DNA of 64,000 bases, from assembly GCA_031406155.1 (NCBI GenBank), contig JANOGW010000012.1:62001-126000 (forward strand), in the 5' to 3' direction. Positions 1 through 9,401 of the stretch are shown here, piece after piece. The DNA comes from JACMNW01 sp031406155. GTDB lineage: Bacteria > Pseudomonadota > Alphaproteobacteria > Rhodobacterales > Rhodobacteraceae. Position 1 is the first letter of the stretch; each line of letters opens with the position of its first letter. The notes beneath the pieces were generated by a model. That model ran no database searches. It was given only the letters and a program-made list of their open reading frames with translations, and was not told where the DNA came from. A program made the position numbers and the translations under genes.

Positions 1-272
1 ACCTCCTGACCCAGATCGCGGCACCAGTCCCGCACCTGATCCGGCCCAAACCGGGCCAGCATCGGGTCCAGCCATCCGGTGTCATACCGGCGCTGGAAGT
101 CTGTCAGCCCCTCGGCCTTGGTGACATTCAAACCTGACTTGCCCGCCATCAGAAACTTGCGCCCGACCGTCGGTTTTGCCTCGGCGACAATCACCTTGTG
201 CCCGGCCAGTGCAAGTTGCTCGGCCGCCATCAATCCGGCCGGGCCCGCGCCGATGACAAGGGCACTTCTCAT
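1..272 (-). CDS. NAD(P)/FAD-dependent oxidoreductase (flavoprotein), N-terminal part only
   Basis: The frame starts with ATG at 272 and runs off the left edge, so only about 90 N-terminal residues are present. Residues 3-30 form a Rossmann dinucleotide-binding start with GAGPAG at 8-13. The segment GRKFLMAGKSGLNVT at 37-51 is typical of the HI0933-like flavoprotein family. The ATG overlaps the TGA stop of the upstream channel gene by four bases (ATGA), so the two are probably translationally coupled. Family assignment is firm; the substrate is unknown for this family. Confidence 0.8.
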   Translation of the reverse strand, partial: MRSALVIGAGPAGLMAAEQLALAGHKVIVAEAKPTVGRKFLMAGKSGLNVTKAEGLTDFQRRYDTGWLDPMLARFGPDQVRDWCRDLGQE

Positions 273-1591
273 GCCCCCACCGGTGGCATGGTGCCCCTGA
301 TCTCGACCACCCGGTGCGGATAGGGCATTTCTATGCCTTCGGCCTTCAGCGCGTTCCAGATCGCGAACAACACCGGACTTGCGTACTTGTGCCGCCCGTC
401 GTCAATGCCGCTGACCCAGTATTCGACCGCAAAATCGACCGCACTTTCGCCAAAGCCCTTCAGTTCGCAATCGGGCCCGTCGGGCACCTGCAAGATGAAG
501 GGCAGTGCCGCCACCGCGGCTTCGATGATCGGCGGCACACGGTTGATGTCGGTGTCGTAGCTGACGGAAAACAGCGCCTCATAGCGGTTGGCCGAACCCT
601 GATCGGAATAGTTCACCACCCGCGTGGTGATGAAATGTTCGTTCGGCACCACGATCCAGCGGCCATCAAAGGTTTCCAGCACGCAAGCGCGGGCGGTCAT
701 CCTGACGATGGTGCCGCGTTCGCCGCCATCAAGCTCGACATAATCGCCGACCGTGGTCTGGCCTTCCAGCAGCAGGATCATGCCAGAAACGAAGTTCGCC
801 GCAATCTGCTGCAGACCAAGCCCAACGCCGACACCCAAAGCACCGCCCAATACGGCAATCGCCGTCAGATCGATGCCCATGATCGACATCAAAAGCAGGA
901 ACGCCGCGCCGAAAATGGCAATCTCGGCCAGTTTCACCGCCAACACCCGGGTCGCGGGGCGCAAAACCTCCTGTTTGCCGATGTAGGTCGCACTTTGCCG
1001 GTTTGACCACGCGCCAAGCCAGAACAGCAGCGCCCCGGCGATGACCCCGCGGATCAGCGCCAGAACCGAAAACCGGATATTGCCCAGCGCGATGATGGTT
1101 TCATCCAACTGCACCGCAATATCGTCAAGCACGCCAAGGGCATGAAGGGCGGCGATCGGGATCAGCACATAGCGACCGACCAGACGCAAGAACGGGTCTG
1201 TCACCACATCGCGCACCAGAATGCGCGCGGCCAGCAGCAGAAAGACCCGCTTGCCAAAGGCAATCACGTCGCCGGAACCAAAGATGGACCGGGTGATCCC
1301 TTCGCCCGCAGCAGTAAAGCCGTAGGCCAGAACCGGCATCAGCAACGGCAGGCACAGCAACCCCAGCCGCTGCACCCGTGCCAGCACGTGCATCTTGTCG
1401 GCAGCCGGGGTGATCAGTCGCGAAATCCGGGGGGAAAGCCAGCGGGCGGCAACCACGGCGGCGACATAGGCCAGTGCGAGCAAGGCAAACTGCGACCAAG
1501 CTGCCGGGCTTGCAAGCCATGCCAGTGCCGTCTCCCGGCCAAGGTCAATCCAGTCCAGCGCCTTCTCTGTCAGTTCGGATCGGTCTGCCAT
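269..1591 (-). CDS. MscS-family mechanosensitive ion channel protein
   Basis: About 440 residues. Several hydrophobic segments fill the N-terminal half. They lead into the MscS pore/beta-domain signature: a Gly/Ala-rich helix with GVGVGLGLQQIAANFVSG, then GQTTVGDYVELDG of the beta domain. The family forms inner-membrane channels that open on membrane tension and protect against osmotic downshock. I chose ATG at 1591 (MADRSELTEK) because the longer upstream extension is Arg/Lys-rich and unlike the family. The stop overlaps the start of the flavoprotein gene. Whether it is gated by tension alone or is one of the multi-TM variants cannot be told here. Confidence 0.85.
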   Translation of the reverse strand: MADRSELTEKALDWIDLGRETALAWLASPAAWSQFALLALAYVAAVVAARWLSPRISRLITPAADKMHVLARVQRLGLLCLPLLMPVLAYGFTAAGEGITRSIFGSGDVIAFGKRVFLLLAARILVRDVVTDPFLRLVGRYVLIPIAALHALGVLDDIAVQLDETIIALGNIRFSVLALIRGVIAGALLFWLGAWSNRQSATYIGKQEVLRPATRVLAVKLAEIAIFGAAFLLLMSIMGIDLTAIAVLGGALGVGVGLGLQQIAANFVSGMILLLEGQTTVGDYVELDGGERGTIVRMTARACVLETFDGRWIVVPNEHFITTRVVNYSDQGSANRYEALFSVSYDTDINRVPPIIEAAVAALPFILQVPDGPDCELKGFGESAVDFAVEYWVSGIDDGRHKYASPVLFAIWNALKAEGIEMPYPHRVVEIRGTMPPVGA

Positions 1592-1720
1592 CTTGCGCCC
1601 CCGCCTTTTTGCTGGCCGTTGCCTACGCGCTTGATATGGCGGTGTCAAAGATCACTGGCGCTTTAAAATTCTGCACAGAATTTTGGCAAGGATTTTGCAG
1701 AAAAATTCTTACCCGCGCTC

Positions 1721-2464
1721 TTATATCAGACCCGCTGCCTGTCTTATCGTTTCGTCGCGCAGCGATATCTCCTGGCCAAGCCACGGGTCTGCGGCGGCGG
1801 TGCACATCCACAGCAACGCGCGCGCCGGCCAATCGGCCAGAATGTGCACCGACGGGTCAAGCTGACTGACCGGGTTGACGCCGCTTGCCTTGATGCGCAC
1901 CTGCATATCGGTGGCCACGGTACCGGGCGACAGTCCCAAGACCCGCAGGCCATGGCCATTTTCCTCCAGATGGGCGGCGCGCGTCAACATCGCGGCCCCG
2001 GCCTTTGACGCGCAATAAGCACTCCAGCCTTCCAGCGGGGCATGGGCAGCGCCTGACGAGACGGTCAGGATCGTGCCGCTTCCTTGCGCGCGCATCATCG
2101 GGATGGCGGCGCGCATGCCGTGGAACACGCCCTTGAGGTTGATGTCGATCGCACTGCCCCAGTCGCCGGGTTCCGCATCAGCGATCCGCGCGATCGGGTC
2201 GATCACGCCTGCGTTGTTGATCAGCACATCGACGCGCGCCCACCGCGCCATGACCTTGGCAAGCGCGTCCGAAACCGACGCTGCATCTGCCACATCGCAG
2301 GGCAGGGCCAGTGCTGCGCCACCCAGATCGGCCGCCAAATCCTGAACCTGCGCGGCTGACCGCGCCAGAAGTGCGACCCGCGCGCCCGCTTGCACAAAAA
2401 CCCGTGCCGTCGCCGCCCCTATGCCCCGACTGGCACCTGTGATCACCACCACTTTGCCTTGCAT
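1721..2464 (-). CDS. SDR-family NAD(P)-dependent oxidoreductase
   Basis: A classical short-chain dehydrogenase of about 247 residues. It has the cofactor motif TGASRGIG near the N-terminus, NNAG in the middle, a Ser in LTVSSGAAH, and the catalytic YCASK. Start choice: ATG codons lie at 2464, 2470 and 2485. The purine-rich AGAAGGAAAG at 2471-2480 sits about nine bases before the ATG at 2464, giving the usual MQGKVVVITG beginning. The substrate cannot be inferred. It lies on the minus strand, divergent from the DUF2125 gene across about 120 bases that must hold both promoters. Confidence 0.85.
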   Translation of the reverse strand: MQGKVVVITGASRGIGAATARVFVQAGARVALLARSAAQVQDLAADLGGAALALPCDVADAASVSDALAKVMARWARVDVLINNAGVIDPIARIADAEPGDWGSAIDINLKGVFHGMRAAIPMMRAQGSGTILTVSSGAAHAPLEGWSAYCASKAGAAMLTRAAHLEENGHGLRVLGLSPGTVATDMQVRIKASGVNPVSQLDPSVHILADWPARALLWMCTAAADPWLGQEISLRDETIRQAAGLI

Positions 2465-2586
2465 CGTCATCTTTCCTTCTGTCATTCACCTTGTTTTATG
2501 CCCTCTGCGTCGCCGATGGAAGCACTTGACCGCATGCCCCGGTCAAATGATGATGGCGCGGCAAAATCATATCCAAAGGTATCGTT

Positions 2587-4110
2587 ATGAAAAAATGGCA
2601 ATTGGCGGGATGCACCGCGATATTGGCGCTTGGTCTTGGTTTTGGGCCAGCCTCGGGGCAGGTTACGCCCGAAGAGGTCTGGCAGAATTGGCAAGACCTG
2701 AGCACGTCATCTGGCCAGACCATCACTTCAACCTCGGCCACGCGTGACGGTGACACGTTGCGCGTTGATGGGGCCGCAGTTTCGTTTGACGACGGCGCGG
2801 GGGGCCAGTTCGATGCCGAGATGGGTACCCTCAGTTTCCGCGATCTGGGCGATGGAACGGTAGAGGTTACGATGGCCGCCAGCTATCCGATCACGATCTC
2901 GACGCCCCCAAAGGATTTCACTGATAAAGTGACCAAGCTTGGTCTGGTCGTCTCGCAGCCGGGTTTGACGATCATCGCAGGCGGCAGCCCGACTGAAACA
3001 CGTTATGCCATCGCCGCGCCCACGCTGAACATCAAAGTCAGCCAGATTGAAGGCATCGATGCGGCGGCGTTCGATCTGACCGGCGATATTACGATGACGG
3101 GCATGACCGCAAATTATCTGGTCGCAGGAGATGCGGCAGCCAAGACACTCGACAGCACGTTTGCCGCTGCGTCCATGGCAATGGTTTTTCAGGGCAAAGA
3201 CCCGGACGCTGCGACGGACGTCAGCCTTACCGCCAATATCTCTGATCTGGCAGGCACCACCAACGGCACCTTCCTCGGGGTTGCTGCGATGGAAAACATG
3301 GCCGAAGCACTGAAGGCCGGATTCAATGCTGAGGGCGGATTTTCGTATGGCAAGACGTCTTTTGCGATGGACGTGACCGAAGTGAGAGGTCCGACCAAGG
3401 TGACCGGAACCGCGGACAGCGGCGATCTTACCTTTGCGGTCGACAAGTCCCGGTTGGCCTACGGCGTTGGCGGAAAAGGCATGGCCGTCACTGTCAGCAG
3501 CCCGGATATCCCGTTTCCGGAATTGAAGGTGACCTATGCGGAGGCGCTGTTCAGCCTGCTGATGCCGGTGTCCAAATCCGATGTTCCGGAAGATTTCGCC
3601 TTTACCACCAAGATTATCGATCTTGCAATATCGGATGAGGTTTGGGCGATGTTCGATCCGACCGGCGGCCTGCCGCATGACCCTGCAACCATCATCATCG
3701 ATACCAAGGGCAAGGCCCGACTGGCCGTCGACATCACCGATGATACCGCAACCGCCGCCTTGGGCGACGCAGCCCCCGGTGAATTGCACGCGCTGGAACT
3801 GACCGAGTTGAAAGCAAAAATCGCCGGGGCCGAACTGACCGGCACTGGTGCCGTGACCTTCGATAATACCGACCTGACCACGTTTCAGGGCGTGCCGGTG
3901 CCCACCGGGAAAGTTGATTTGAAACTTGTCGGGGCGAATATCCTGCTCGACAAGTTGATTGCGATGGGGCTGGTGCCTGAAGATCAGGCCATGGGTTTTC
4001 GGATGATGGCGAGTATCTTCACGACCGTCGGTGAGGGCGAAGATGTGTTGACCTCGACCATCGAATTCAAGGACAAAGGCATCTTTGCGAACGGCCAGCG
4101 TCTGCAATAG
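2587..4110 (+). CDS. DUF2125 domain-containing secreted protein
   Basis: A 507-residue protein with a clear Sec signal peptide (MKKWQLAGC, a hydrophobic core, and cleavage near GPASGQ at about residue 25). The mature part is rich in Thr, Asp and short beta-strand-like segments, with no catalytic motif that I recognise. Length, N-terminus (Q-V-T-P-E-E-V-W-Q-N-W) and overall pattern fit the DUF2125 family, common in Rhodobacterales and without known function. It is probably periplasmic or outer-membrane associated. A strong hairpin terminator follows 18 bases after the stop. Confidence 0.75.
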   Translation: MKKWQLAGCTAILALGLGFGPASGQVTPEEVWQNWQDLSTSSGQTITSTSATRDGDTLRVDGAAVSFDDGAGGQFDAEMGTLSFRDLGDGTVEVTMAASYPITISTPPKDFTDKVTKLGLVVSQPGLTIIAGGSPTETRYAIAAPTLNIKVSQIEGIDAAAFDLTGDITMTGMTANYLVAGDAAAKTLDSTFAAASMAMVFQGKDPDAATDVSLTANISDLAGTTNGTFLGVAAMENMAEALKAGFNAEGGFSYGKTSFAMDVTEVRGPTKVTGTADSGDLTFAVDKSRLAYGVGGKGMAVTVSSPDIPFPELKVTYAEALFSLLMPVSKSDVPEDFAFTTKIIDLAISDEVWAMFDPTGGLPHDPATIIIDTKGKARLAVDITDDTATAALGDAAPGELHALELTELKAKIAGAELTGTGAVTFDNTDLTTFQGVPVPTGKVDLKLVGANILLDKLIAMGLVPEDQAMGFRMMASIFTTVGEGEDVLTSTIEFKDKGIFANGQRLQ

Positions 4111-4128
4111 TGTCAACGTTCAGCCAAT

Positions 4129-4156
4129 ATGGGCCCCCGGATTGTCGGGGGCCCAT
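4129..4156 (+). terminator. Rho-independent terminator after the DUF2125 gene
   Basis: A perfect 11-bp stem (ATGGGCCCCCG at 4129-4139 with CGGGGGCCCAT at 4146-4156) encloses a six-base loop. TGTATTTG follows on the plus strand. The position, just after the stop at 4110, supports termination of that gene. Confidence 0.8.
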
Positions 4157-4235
4157 TGTATTTGCGGCCATGCCAAGCCTTGCACCCGACCGGTGGCCAG
4201 ACTACCTCGGGGGTCAGCAAAGAAGGATTGATCCG

Positions 4236-5579
4236 ATGACAGCACGCCTGCAGCAATTGACCGAAGCATTGTTGGACGCAGCGTTGCGGGCCGGGGCAGA
4301 TGCAGCCGATGCGCTGGCAATGGATGGCACATCGATTGGTATCGACATTCGGGCGGGGGCACTGGAAAAGGCCGAACGCGCCGAGGGCATAGAGATCGGG
4401 TTGCGCGTTCTGATCGGCGGGCGGCAGGCTTGTGTTTCGGTTTCCGATACTTCGGCCGCCACCATTGCGGCAATTGCGGAACGCGCCGTTGCAATGGCGC
4501 GTGAGGCACCCGACGACCCTTATGTAGGCCTGGCGTCGACGGATCAGATCACGCGGGCCTGGGATCTTGCGGCGCTGGACCTGACCGACCAGACACCGGA
4601 ACCGAGCGCCGCAGCACTGGAAGACACCGCGCGCCGCGCAGAGGCCGCGGCGCTGGCATCCGCCGGCATAACTCAGGTCGAAGCCTCCGCCAGTTATTGG
4701 CGACGTGATATGCATCTTGCCGCCACCAATGGCTTTTCGGGCGGCTACGGTCGCACCGGGCATTCGGTGTCTGCCGTGGCGTTCACCGGCTCTGGCACCG
4801 GCATGGAACGCGATTGGGCTGCCGAGGGGCGCACCTATCTGGCCGATCTTCCGTCACCCGAAGAGATTGGTCACCGCGCCGCGACCCGGGCACTGGAACG
4901 CGCGGGCGCTACCAAACCCAAAACCGGCACCTTTGCCGTGGTCTATGACGAACGGGTTGCGTCCTCGCTGATTGGTCACTTGATGTCGGCCATCAACGGC
5001 AATGCCATCGCGCGTGGCGCGTCGTGGCTTCGCGATGCGATGGATAGCCAGGTCTTGCCCGATGGCCTGTCGCTGGTGGAAGACCCGCACCGCCCCCGCA
5101 TATCCGGCTCGCGGCCGTTTGATGCCGAAGGCCTGCCCACCGCACGGCGCACTATTGTTGATGCGGGCATGCTGCGGTCTTGGACGCTGGATCTGGCCAC
5201 CGCCCGAAAACTTGGCCTGACCTCGACGGCCAATGCCGCGCGCGGGCCGTCTGCGCCGCCGTCACCGTCCACTTCGAATATCGACCTGACGCAAGGCACC
5301 GTCAGCCGCGAGGATTTGATCCGCGATATGGGCACCGGCCTGCTGATCACCTCGATGATCGGGTCCACCATCAACCCAACAACCGGCGACTATTCGCGCG
5401 GCGCATCGGGGTTCTGGGTGGAGAATGGGCAGATCTTATACCCCGTCAATGAATGCACCATCGCGGGAAACCTGCGGGATATGCTGAAACGCCTTATTCC
5501 CGCCAATGATGCCCGCGCGCATCTGTCGATGCGTGTGCCCAGCCTGCTGGTTGAAGGGATGATCCTTGCCGGCGCATGA
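4236..5579 (+). CDS. pmbA: PmbA/TldE-family metalloprotease subunit
   Basis: About 447 residues, the usual length for PmbA. No HExxH motif is present, which separates it from its metal-binding partner TldD. Family features include the C-terminal GDYSRGASGFWVENGQI block and FAVVYDERVASSLIGHL. With TldD, the family forms a heteromeric protease that degrades unfolded or ribosomal peptides such as microcin B17 precursor and CcdA. The start ATG at 4236 has AGAAGGATTG upstream; the longer frame from 4110 would read through the terminator hairpin. It overlaps the next gene by 14 bases, so translation is probably coupled. No tldD lies in this window. Confidence 0.88.
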   Translation: MTARLQQLTEALLDAALRAGADAADALAMDGTSIGIDIRAGALEKAERAEGIEIGLRVLIGGRQACVSVSDTSAATIAAIAERAVAMAREAPDDPYVGLASTDQITRAWDLAALDLTDQTPEPSAAALEDTARRAEAAALASAGITQVEASASYWRRDMHLAATNGFSGGYGRTGHSVSAVAFTGSGTGMERDWAAEGRTYLADLPSPEEIGHRAATRALERAGATKPKTGTFAVVYDERVASSLIGHLMSAINGNAIARGASWLRDAMDSQVLPDGLSLVEDPHRPRISGSRPFDAEGLPTARRTIVDAGMLRSWTLDLATARKLGLTSTANAARGPSAPPSPSTSNIDLTQGTVSREDLIRDMGTGLLITSMIGSTINPTTGDYSRGASGFWVENGQILYPVNECTIAGNLRDMLKRLIPANDARAHLSMRVPSLLVEGMILAGA

Positions 5580-6342
5580 TCTGGCCCTGCTGACCCACGC
5601 CGCCCGTGCCGCAGGCGACATTGCCATGCGGTTCTGGCGGCAAACCCCGAAGGTCTGGGAAAAACCGGACGGAACCGGCCCGGTAACCGAAGCCGACCTT
5701 GCGGTGAACGCCATGTTGGCCGATACCTTGCGAGACGCCCGCCCCGATTATGGCTGGTTGTCAGAGGAAGACGAAGACACGACCGCGCGTCAGTCTACCC
5801 GGCGTCAGTTCATCATTGATCCGATCGATGGCACCCGCGCTTTCATGGCGGGCGAGGAAGGTTTCGCTCATTCGCTGGCGGTTGCCGAAAACGGCACGGT
5901 CATCGCAGGCGTGGTTTATCTGCCGGCCCTCGACCGTCTCTATACCGCCACTGCAACCGGCCCCGCGCTGAAAGACGGCGAGCCGATCTTCGCCAGCACA
6001 CGGGCCGGTATTGACGGGGCCACGCTGCTGACCACCCCGCCGAACCTTTCGCCCGAACATTGGCCGGGCGGGGTGCCTGCCATCAAGCGCAGCTTTCGCA
6101 CCTCGTTGGCGTACCGGCTGTGCCTTGTCGCCGAAGGGCGGCATGACGGCATGCTGACCCTGCGCGATGCTTGGGAATGGGATATTGCCGCAGGGGCATT
6201 GATCGCCGCCCGTGCCGGGGCGGTGGTGACGGATCGCCACAACGGGCCGTTGATTTTCAATACCCCGGATGCGAAAAGGCCGGGGGTGCTGGCGGCAGCC
6301 CCCGGCCTTCACGCCAGCCTGATGGCGCAGTTGTCAGGGTAG
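5566..6342 (+). CDS. CysQ-like 3'(2'),5'-bisphosphate nucleotidase / inositol monophosphatase family protein
   Basis: 258 residues. It has the lithium-sensitive phosphatase motifs in order: WLSEEDED, then IDPIDGTRAF (metal-binding Asp residues), then WEWDIAAGALI near the C-terminus. The family hydrolyses PAP, inositol phosphates or related sugars with Mg2+. The start is TTG at 5566, six bases after AAGGGA, inside the 3' end of pmbA; no better in-frame ATG exists nearby. In related genomes this gene often precedes DUF4170-waaA-lpxK. Here a helicase and a GFA gene stand between. CysQ versus inositol monophosphatase cannot be decided from sequence alone. Confidence 0.82.
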   Translation: MPAHDLALLTHAARAAGDIAMRFWRQTPKVWEKPDGTGPVTEADLAVNAMLADTLRDARPDYGWLSEEDEDTTARQSTRRQFIIDPIDGTRAFMAGEEGFAHSLAVAENGTVIAGVVYLPALDRLYTATATGPALKDGEPIFASTRAGIDGATLLTTPPNLSPEHWPGGVPAIKRSFRTSLAYRLCLVAEGRHDGMLTLRDAWEWDIAAGALIAARAGAVVTDRHNGPLIFNTPDAKRPGVLAAAPGLHASLMAQLSG

Positions 6343-6368
6343 CGACGAAAATTTATCGTCGCGCCCTG
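6335..6368. terminator. Hairpin between convergent genes
   Basis: GCGACGA at 6342-6348 pairs with TCGTCGC at 6356-6362. It is extended by CAGGG (6335-6339) with CCCTG (6364-6368) across a small mismatch. It lies between two convergent stops (6342 and 6371). No T-run follows on either strand, so it is a weaker, possibly bidirectional terminator. Confidence 0.5.
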
Positions 6369-6370
6369 CA

Positions 6371-8752
6371 TCAACCCTTCTTCTTTGGTGGTACGAAACG
6401 CTTGCTTGTATCGGTCGCTGGTGCGCCCTTTGGCTTGGCAAAGGCCGGCTTGCCCGCTGGCTTACCAAATGGCTTGCCGGCGGGTTTGCCTTCTGATGCG
6501 TGCGATTTGAACCCGGCCGCCCGTGTAGGACGGGTATCAGACGCCGCCCCACCGCCATGCGATTTGAACCCTGCCGACCGGGGGGCCGCGCCCGCAGGCT
6601 TGCCGCCCGCTGCCCAGCGCGGCTTTGCCGCTGCATCACCGCCCGGTACCGCGTCGCGTTTGGAATAGGGCTTGGCCGCATCCTCACGTTTTACATAAGG
6701 CTTGGCCGCACTGTCTTCGCGGCGTGCATAGGGCTTGGCGCCCTCCTCACGTTTTGCGTACGGTTTCGCGGCACTATCCTCGCGGCGGGCATAAGGCTTT
6801 GCCCCTGCATCATCGCGCTTCGCATAGGGCTTTGCGCCAAAGTCTTCGCGCTTTGCATAGGGTTTTGGTGCGGCATCAGAACGAGGAGCGTAGGGCTTTT
6901 TCGCTGGTCCATCGTCGCGCTTTGCATAGGCTTTGCGTGGCGCGTCTTCGCGCGCCGCAAGGGGCTTTGCCTCTTGATCGTCACGCGGTGCCCACGGTTT
7001 GTCAAACCCGGTTGGCGGCGTATCTTCCACCAGACGGGGCGGCTTTGGCACATAAGCAGGTTTGTCTGCCCGCGGCGCGCGCGGGGGCTCGTCTGCATCG
7101 CGTCGCGGTGCCGGCCGAGGTTTAGATACAGGCCGTGCCAGTGCGCGGTCAAAATTCCGCTCCGGCCGGTCCATCGAAGGCTCGCCTTCGATCCGGGTCA
7201 TCACCACGCCCGCTTCCAGTTCAAGCACCTTGCCGAACTTGGCGGCAACGGCCTTGCCGATCTGCACGAACGTTTCGTTTTCCTGCACCCGGATGGCACC
7301 GATTTCGTTCTTGGTGATGCTGCCCGCATCGCAGATCTTTGGCAGCAACCAACGCGCCTCGGCGCGGCCCGCACGGCCGACCGATACGGTAAACCAGACG
7401 GCTTCACCAAATTCGCCACGTTCCCGCGCGGCGGGCGCAGCCGCGTTCACGTCTTGCAGTACTTCGGGTGCTGACCGTCCTTCACGCCACAACCGCACGA
7501 ATGCGGCTGCGGCCTGCGCTGGCCCGAACCGTTCCAGCACGATCGCAGCCATCGTCGCATCATCGCCAACATCGGCGGTCAGTGCCGGATGATCCAGCAA
7601 ACGCATGTCATCCTTGGCAGATACTTCTTCCGCAGACGGCGCTTTCGCCCATTCGGCCACGACCTTGGCCCCTTGTAGCAACCGCTGCGCTTTCTTGAAT
7701 TCCGCCGGCGATACGATCAGCGCCGAAACACCTTTCGACCCCGCCCGCCCGGTGCGGCCCGACCGGTGCAACAGCGTTTCAGAGTTGCTTGGCAAATCCG
7801 CATGGATCACCAGATCCAGCCCCGGAAGGTCAATCCCGCGCGCGGCCACGTCGGTCGCGATACAAACCCGTGCCCGACCATCACGCAACGCCTGCAAGGC
7901 ATGCGTGCGCTCCTGCTGCGACAACTCACCCGACAGCGCCACAACCTGAAACCCGCGGTTGCCCATGCGGGCGAGCAGATGGTTCACCGCGACACGCGTC
8001 TTGCAAAAGACGATGGCCGAGCGCGCCTCATAAAACCGCAGCAGATTGAAAATCGCATGTTCGCGGTCGCGCACCGTGACCGTCAGCGCGCGGTATTCGA
8101 TATCGACATGCTGGCGTGCCTCGCCCGCCGTCTGGATCCGCAAGGCGTCGCGCTGAAAATCCTTGGCAAGTTCGGCAATCGCTTTCGGCACGGTCGCCGA
8201 AAACATCAAGGTCCGCCGGTCTTCCGGTGCCGCCTGCAGGATGAATTCCAGATCCTCGCGAAAGCCCAGATCCAGCATCTCATCCGCTTCGTCCAGCACC
8301 GCCGCCCGCAGGCCGGAAAGGTCAAGCGAACGCCGCTCGATATGGTCACGCAATCGGCCAGGAGTGCCGACGACGATATGCGCGCCGCGATCCAGTGCCC
8401 GCTTTTCGGTGCGGTAATCCATCCCGCCGACGCAGGTGGCGATCAAGGCACCAGACTCCGCGTAAAGCCAGTCCAACTCGCGCGCCACTTGCAGCGCCAG
8501 TTCGCGCGTGGGTGCAACGATCAGTGCCAGCGGCACATCGGCAAACAGCAGGCGTTCAGACCCGCGCAGCAATTCGTCGGCAATGGCGATGCCAAAGGCC
8601 ACCGTTTTGCCGGACCCGGTCTGCGCCGAGACCAGAAGATCGCGCCCCGACACATCGTCGCCCAGCATTGCGTCTTGCACAGGCGTCAAGGTCGAATAGC
8701 CCTTAGCAACCAGCGCCGCTGCCAAAGGCGCGGCGATTCCAAATTCGTTCAT
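6371..8752 (-). CDS. DEAD-box ATP-dependent RNA helicase with DbpA-type RNA-binding domain and repetitive basic tail
   Basis: About 793 residues. Motif I is AQTGSGKT at 43-50, motif Ia PTREL near 81, motif II DEAD at 154-157 and motif III SAT near 188. Motif VI is HRSGRTGRAG. A DbpA C-terminal RNA-binding-like domain follows around residues 495-565. Residues 607-700 are nine imperfect KPYAKRED-like units, then a Lys/Gly/Pro-rich tail with two AGFKSH motifs. Such tails bind RNA and are usual in CsdA/DbpA-type helicases for ribosome assembly or cold growth. ATG at 8752 was chosen because MNEFGIAAPL is the family beginning; the extra upstream frame is not helicase-like. Confidence 0.9.
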   Translation of the reverse strand: MNEFGIAAPLAAALVAKGYSTLTPVQDAMLGDDVSGRDLLVSAQTGSGKTVAFGIAIADELLRGSERLLFADVPLALIVAPTRELALQVARELDWLYAESGALIATCVGGMDYRTEKRALDRGAHIVVGTPGRLRDHIERRSLDLSGLRAAVLDEADEMLDLGFREDLEFILQAAPEDRRTLMFSATVPKAIAELAKDFQRDALRIQTAGEARQHVDIEYRALTVTVRDREHAIFNLLRFYEARSAIVFCKTRVAVNHLLARMGNRGFQVVALSGELSQQERTHALQALRDGRARVCIATDVAARGIDLPGLDLVIHADLPSNSETLLHRSGRTGRAGSKGVSALIVSPAEFKKAQRLLQGAKVVAEWAKAPSAEEVSAKDDMRLLDHPALTADVGDDATMAAIVLERFGPAQAAAAFVRLWREGRSAPEVLQDVNAAAPAARERGEFGEAVWFTVSVGRAGRAEARWLLPKICDAGSITKNEIGAIRVQENETFVQIGKAVAAKFGKVLELEAGVVMTRIEGEPSMDRPERNFDRALARPVSKPRPAPRRDADEPPRAPRADKPAYVPKPPRLVEDTPPTGFDKPWAPRDDQEAKPLAAREDAPRKAYAKRDDGPAKKPYAPRSDAAPKPYAKREDFGAKPYAKRDDAGAKPYARREDSAAKPYAKREEGAKPYARREDSAAKPYVKREDAAKPYSKRDAVPGGDAAAKPRWAAGGKPAGAAPRSAGFKSHGGGAASDTRPTRAAGFKSHASEGKPAGKPFGKPAGKPAFAKPKGAPATDTSKRFVPPKKKG
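6651..6934 (-). repeat. In-frame tandem repeat encoding KPYAKRED-like units of the helicase tail
   Basis: Nine copies of an eight-residue unit (consensus KPYAKRED, with RR, SK, VK and PR variants) lie one to three residues apart. At DNA level the units are similar but not identical. They stay in the helicase frame, so this is protein-level low complexity and not a CRISPR or VNTR outside genes. Confidence 0.85.
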
Positions 8753-8957
8753 CAATTTTAGCCCATATAGGAGGCGCGTCTGTGCGCCAGTGGTGCCATG
8801 CTTGGCCGGCACCTCTTTTCCCTTTAGCGTCGTGGCCTCCCTGCCAGACACCCCGGAATCCTCGGGCCGTTGGGCGGCACATACAGACAAAGCACCCAGA
8901 TGTATAGGGGCAGGCGCAAATGGGTAGGTAGTGGGTCCGGTCGCATTGGGGATGCAG

Positions 8958-9380
8958 TTAAACCGGGTCCGTCGGCTTCCAGCCGGGTTGCGCATCGTAC
9001 GACTGAACACTGGCTGAAGCTGTATCCCAAGGCTGCCGTGTTCGCGTGAGTATCGCAACTTGCGGCAAAAGATCGCCAGTTGCGTCAAGCGTTCCCATTG
9101 TCACTGTAATGAACCCCGGCATTCCAGTATTTTTGCCAAAAAGAGGGCTGCCACAGATACCACAAAACGACCGCGTGACCGTGTTTCCAGCCTCGCTGCG
9201 CACAGCAAAAGTCGCGGGATTGCCCAAAATTCGGACGCCATCTTCAGCAAACATCGCGCCTGTAGTATGACCAGCTCCGCTCATCCGCTGGCAATCCAAG
9301 CAGTAGCACTCGGCCACTACAATCGCATCACCGTCAATCTCGTAAGTACATGCTCCGCACAAACATCGCCCTGACAACAT
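8958..9380 (-). CDS. GFA family zinc-binding protein (CENP-V/GFA domain)
   Basis: 140 residues with the zinc-binding pattern of the GFA fold: CLCGAC near residue 6, CYCLDC near 26, and SFCGICGSPLF near 71. The family is named after glutathione-dependent formaldehyde-activating enzyme, but most members have unproven activity. ATGGAGAATAGAAATG gives a GGAG ribosome site before the ATG at 9380. It lies on the minus strand upstream of the helicase gene with 205 bases between, so co-transcription is possible but not shown. A dyad lies 22 bases upstream of its start. Confidence 0.85.
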   Translation of the reverse strand: MLSGRCLCGACTYEIDGDAIVVAECYCLDCQRMSGAGHTTGAMFAEDGVRILGNPATFAVRSEAGNTVTRSFCGICGSPLFGKNTGMPGFITVTMGTLDATGDLLPQVAILTRTRQPWDTASASVQSYDAQPGWKPTDPV

Positions 9381-9401
9381 TTCTATTCTCCATCACTTCA
9401 G

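Noticed and set aside
2728..4116. Long minus-strand frame opposite the DUF2125 gene
   Set aside because: It is antisense to a gene with a signal peptide and a terminator, has no ribosome site and no recognisable domain, as expected in GC-rich DNA.
6651..6934. CRISPR-like repeat array
   Set aside because: The repeats are in-frame coding units of variable sequence without spacers.
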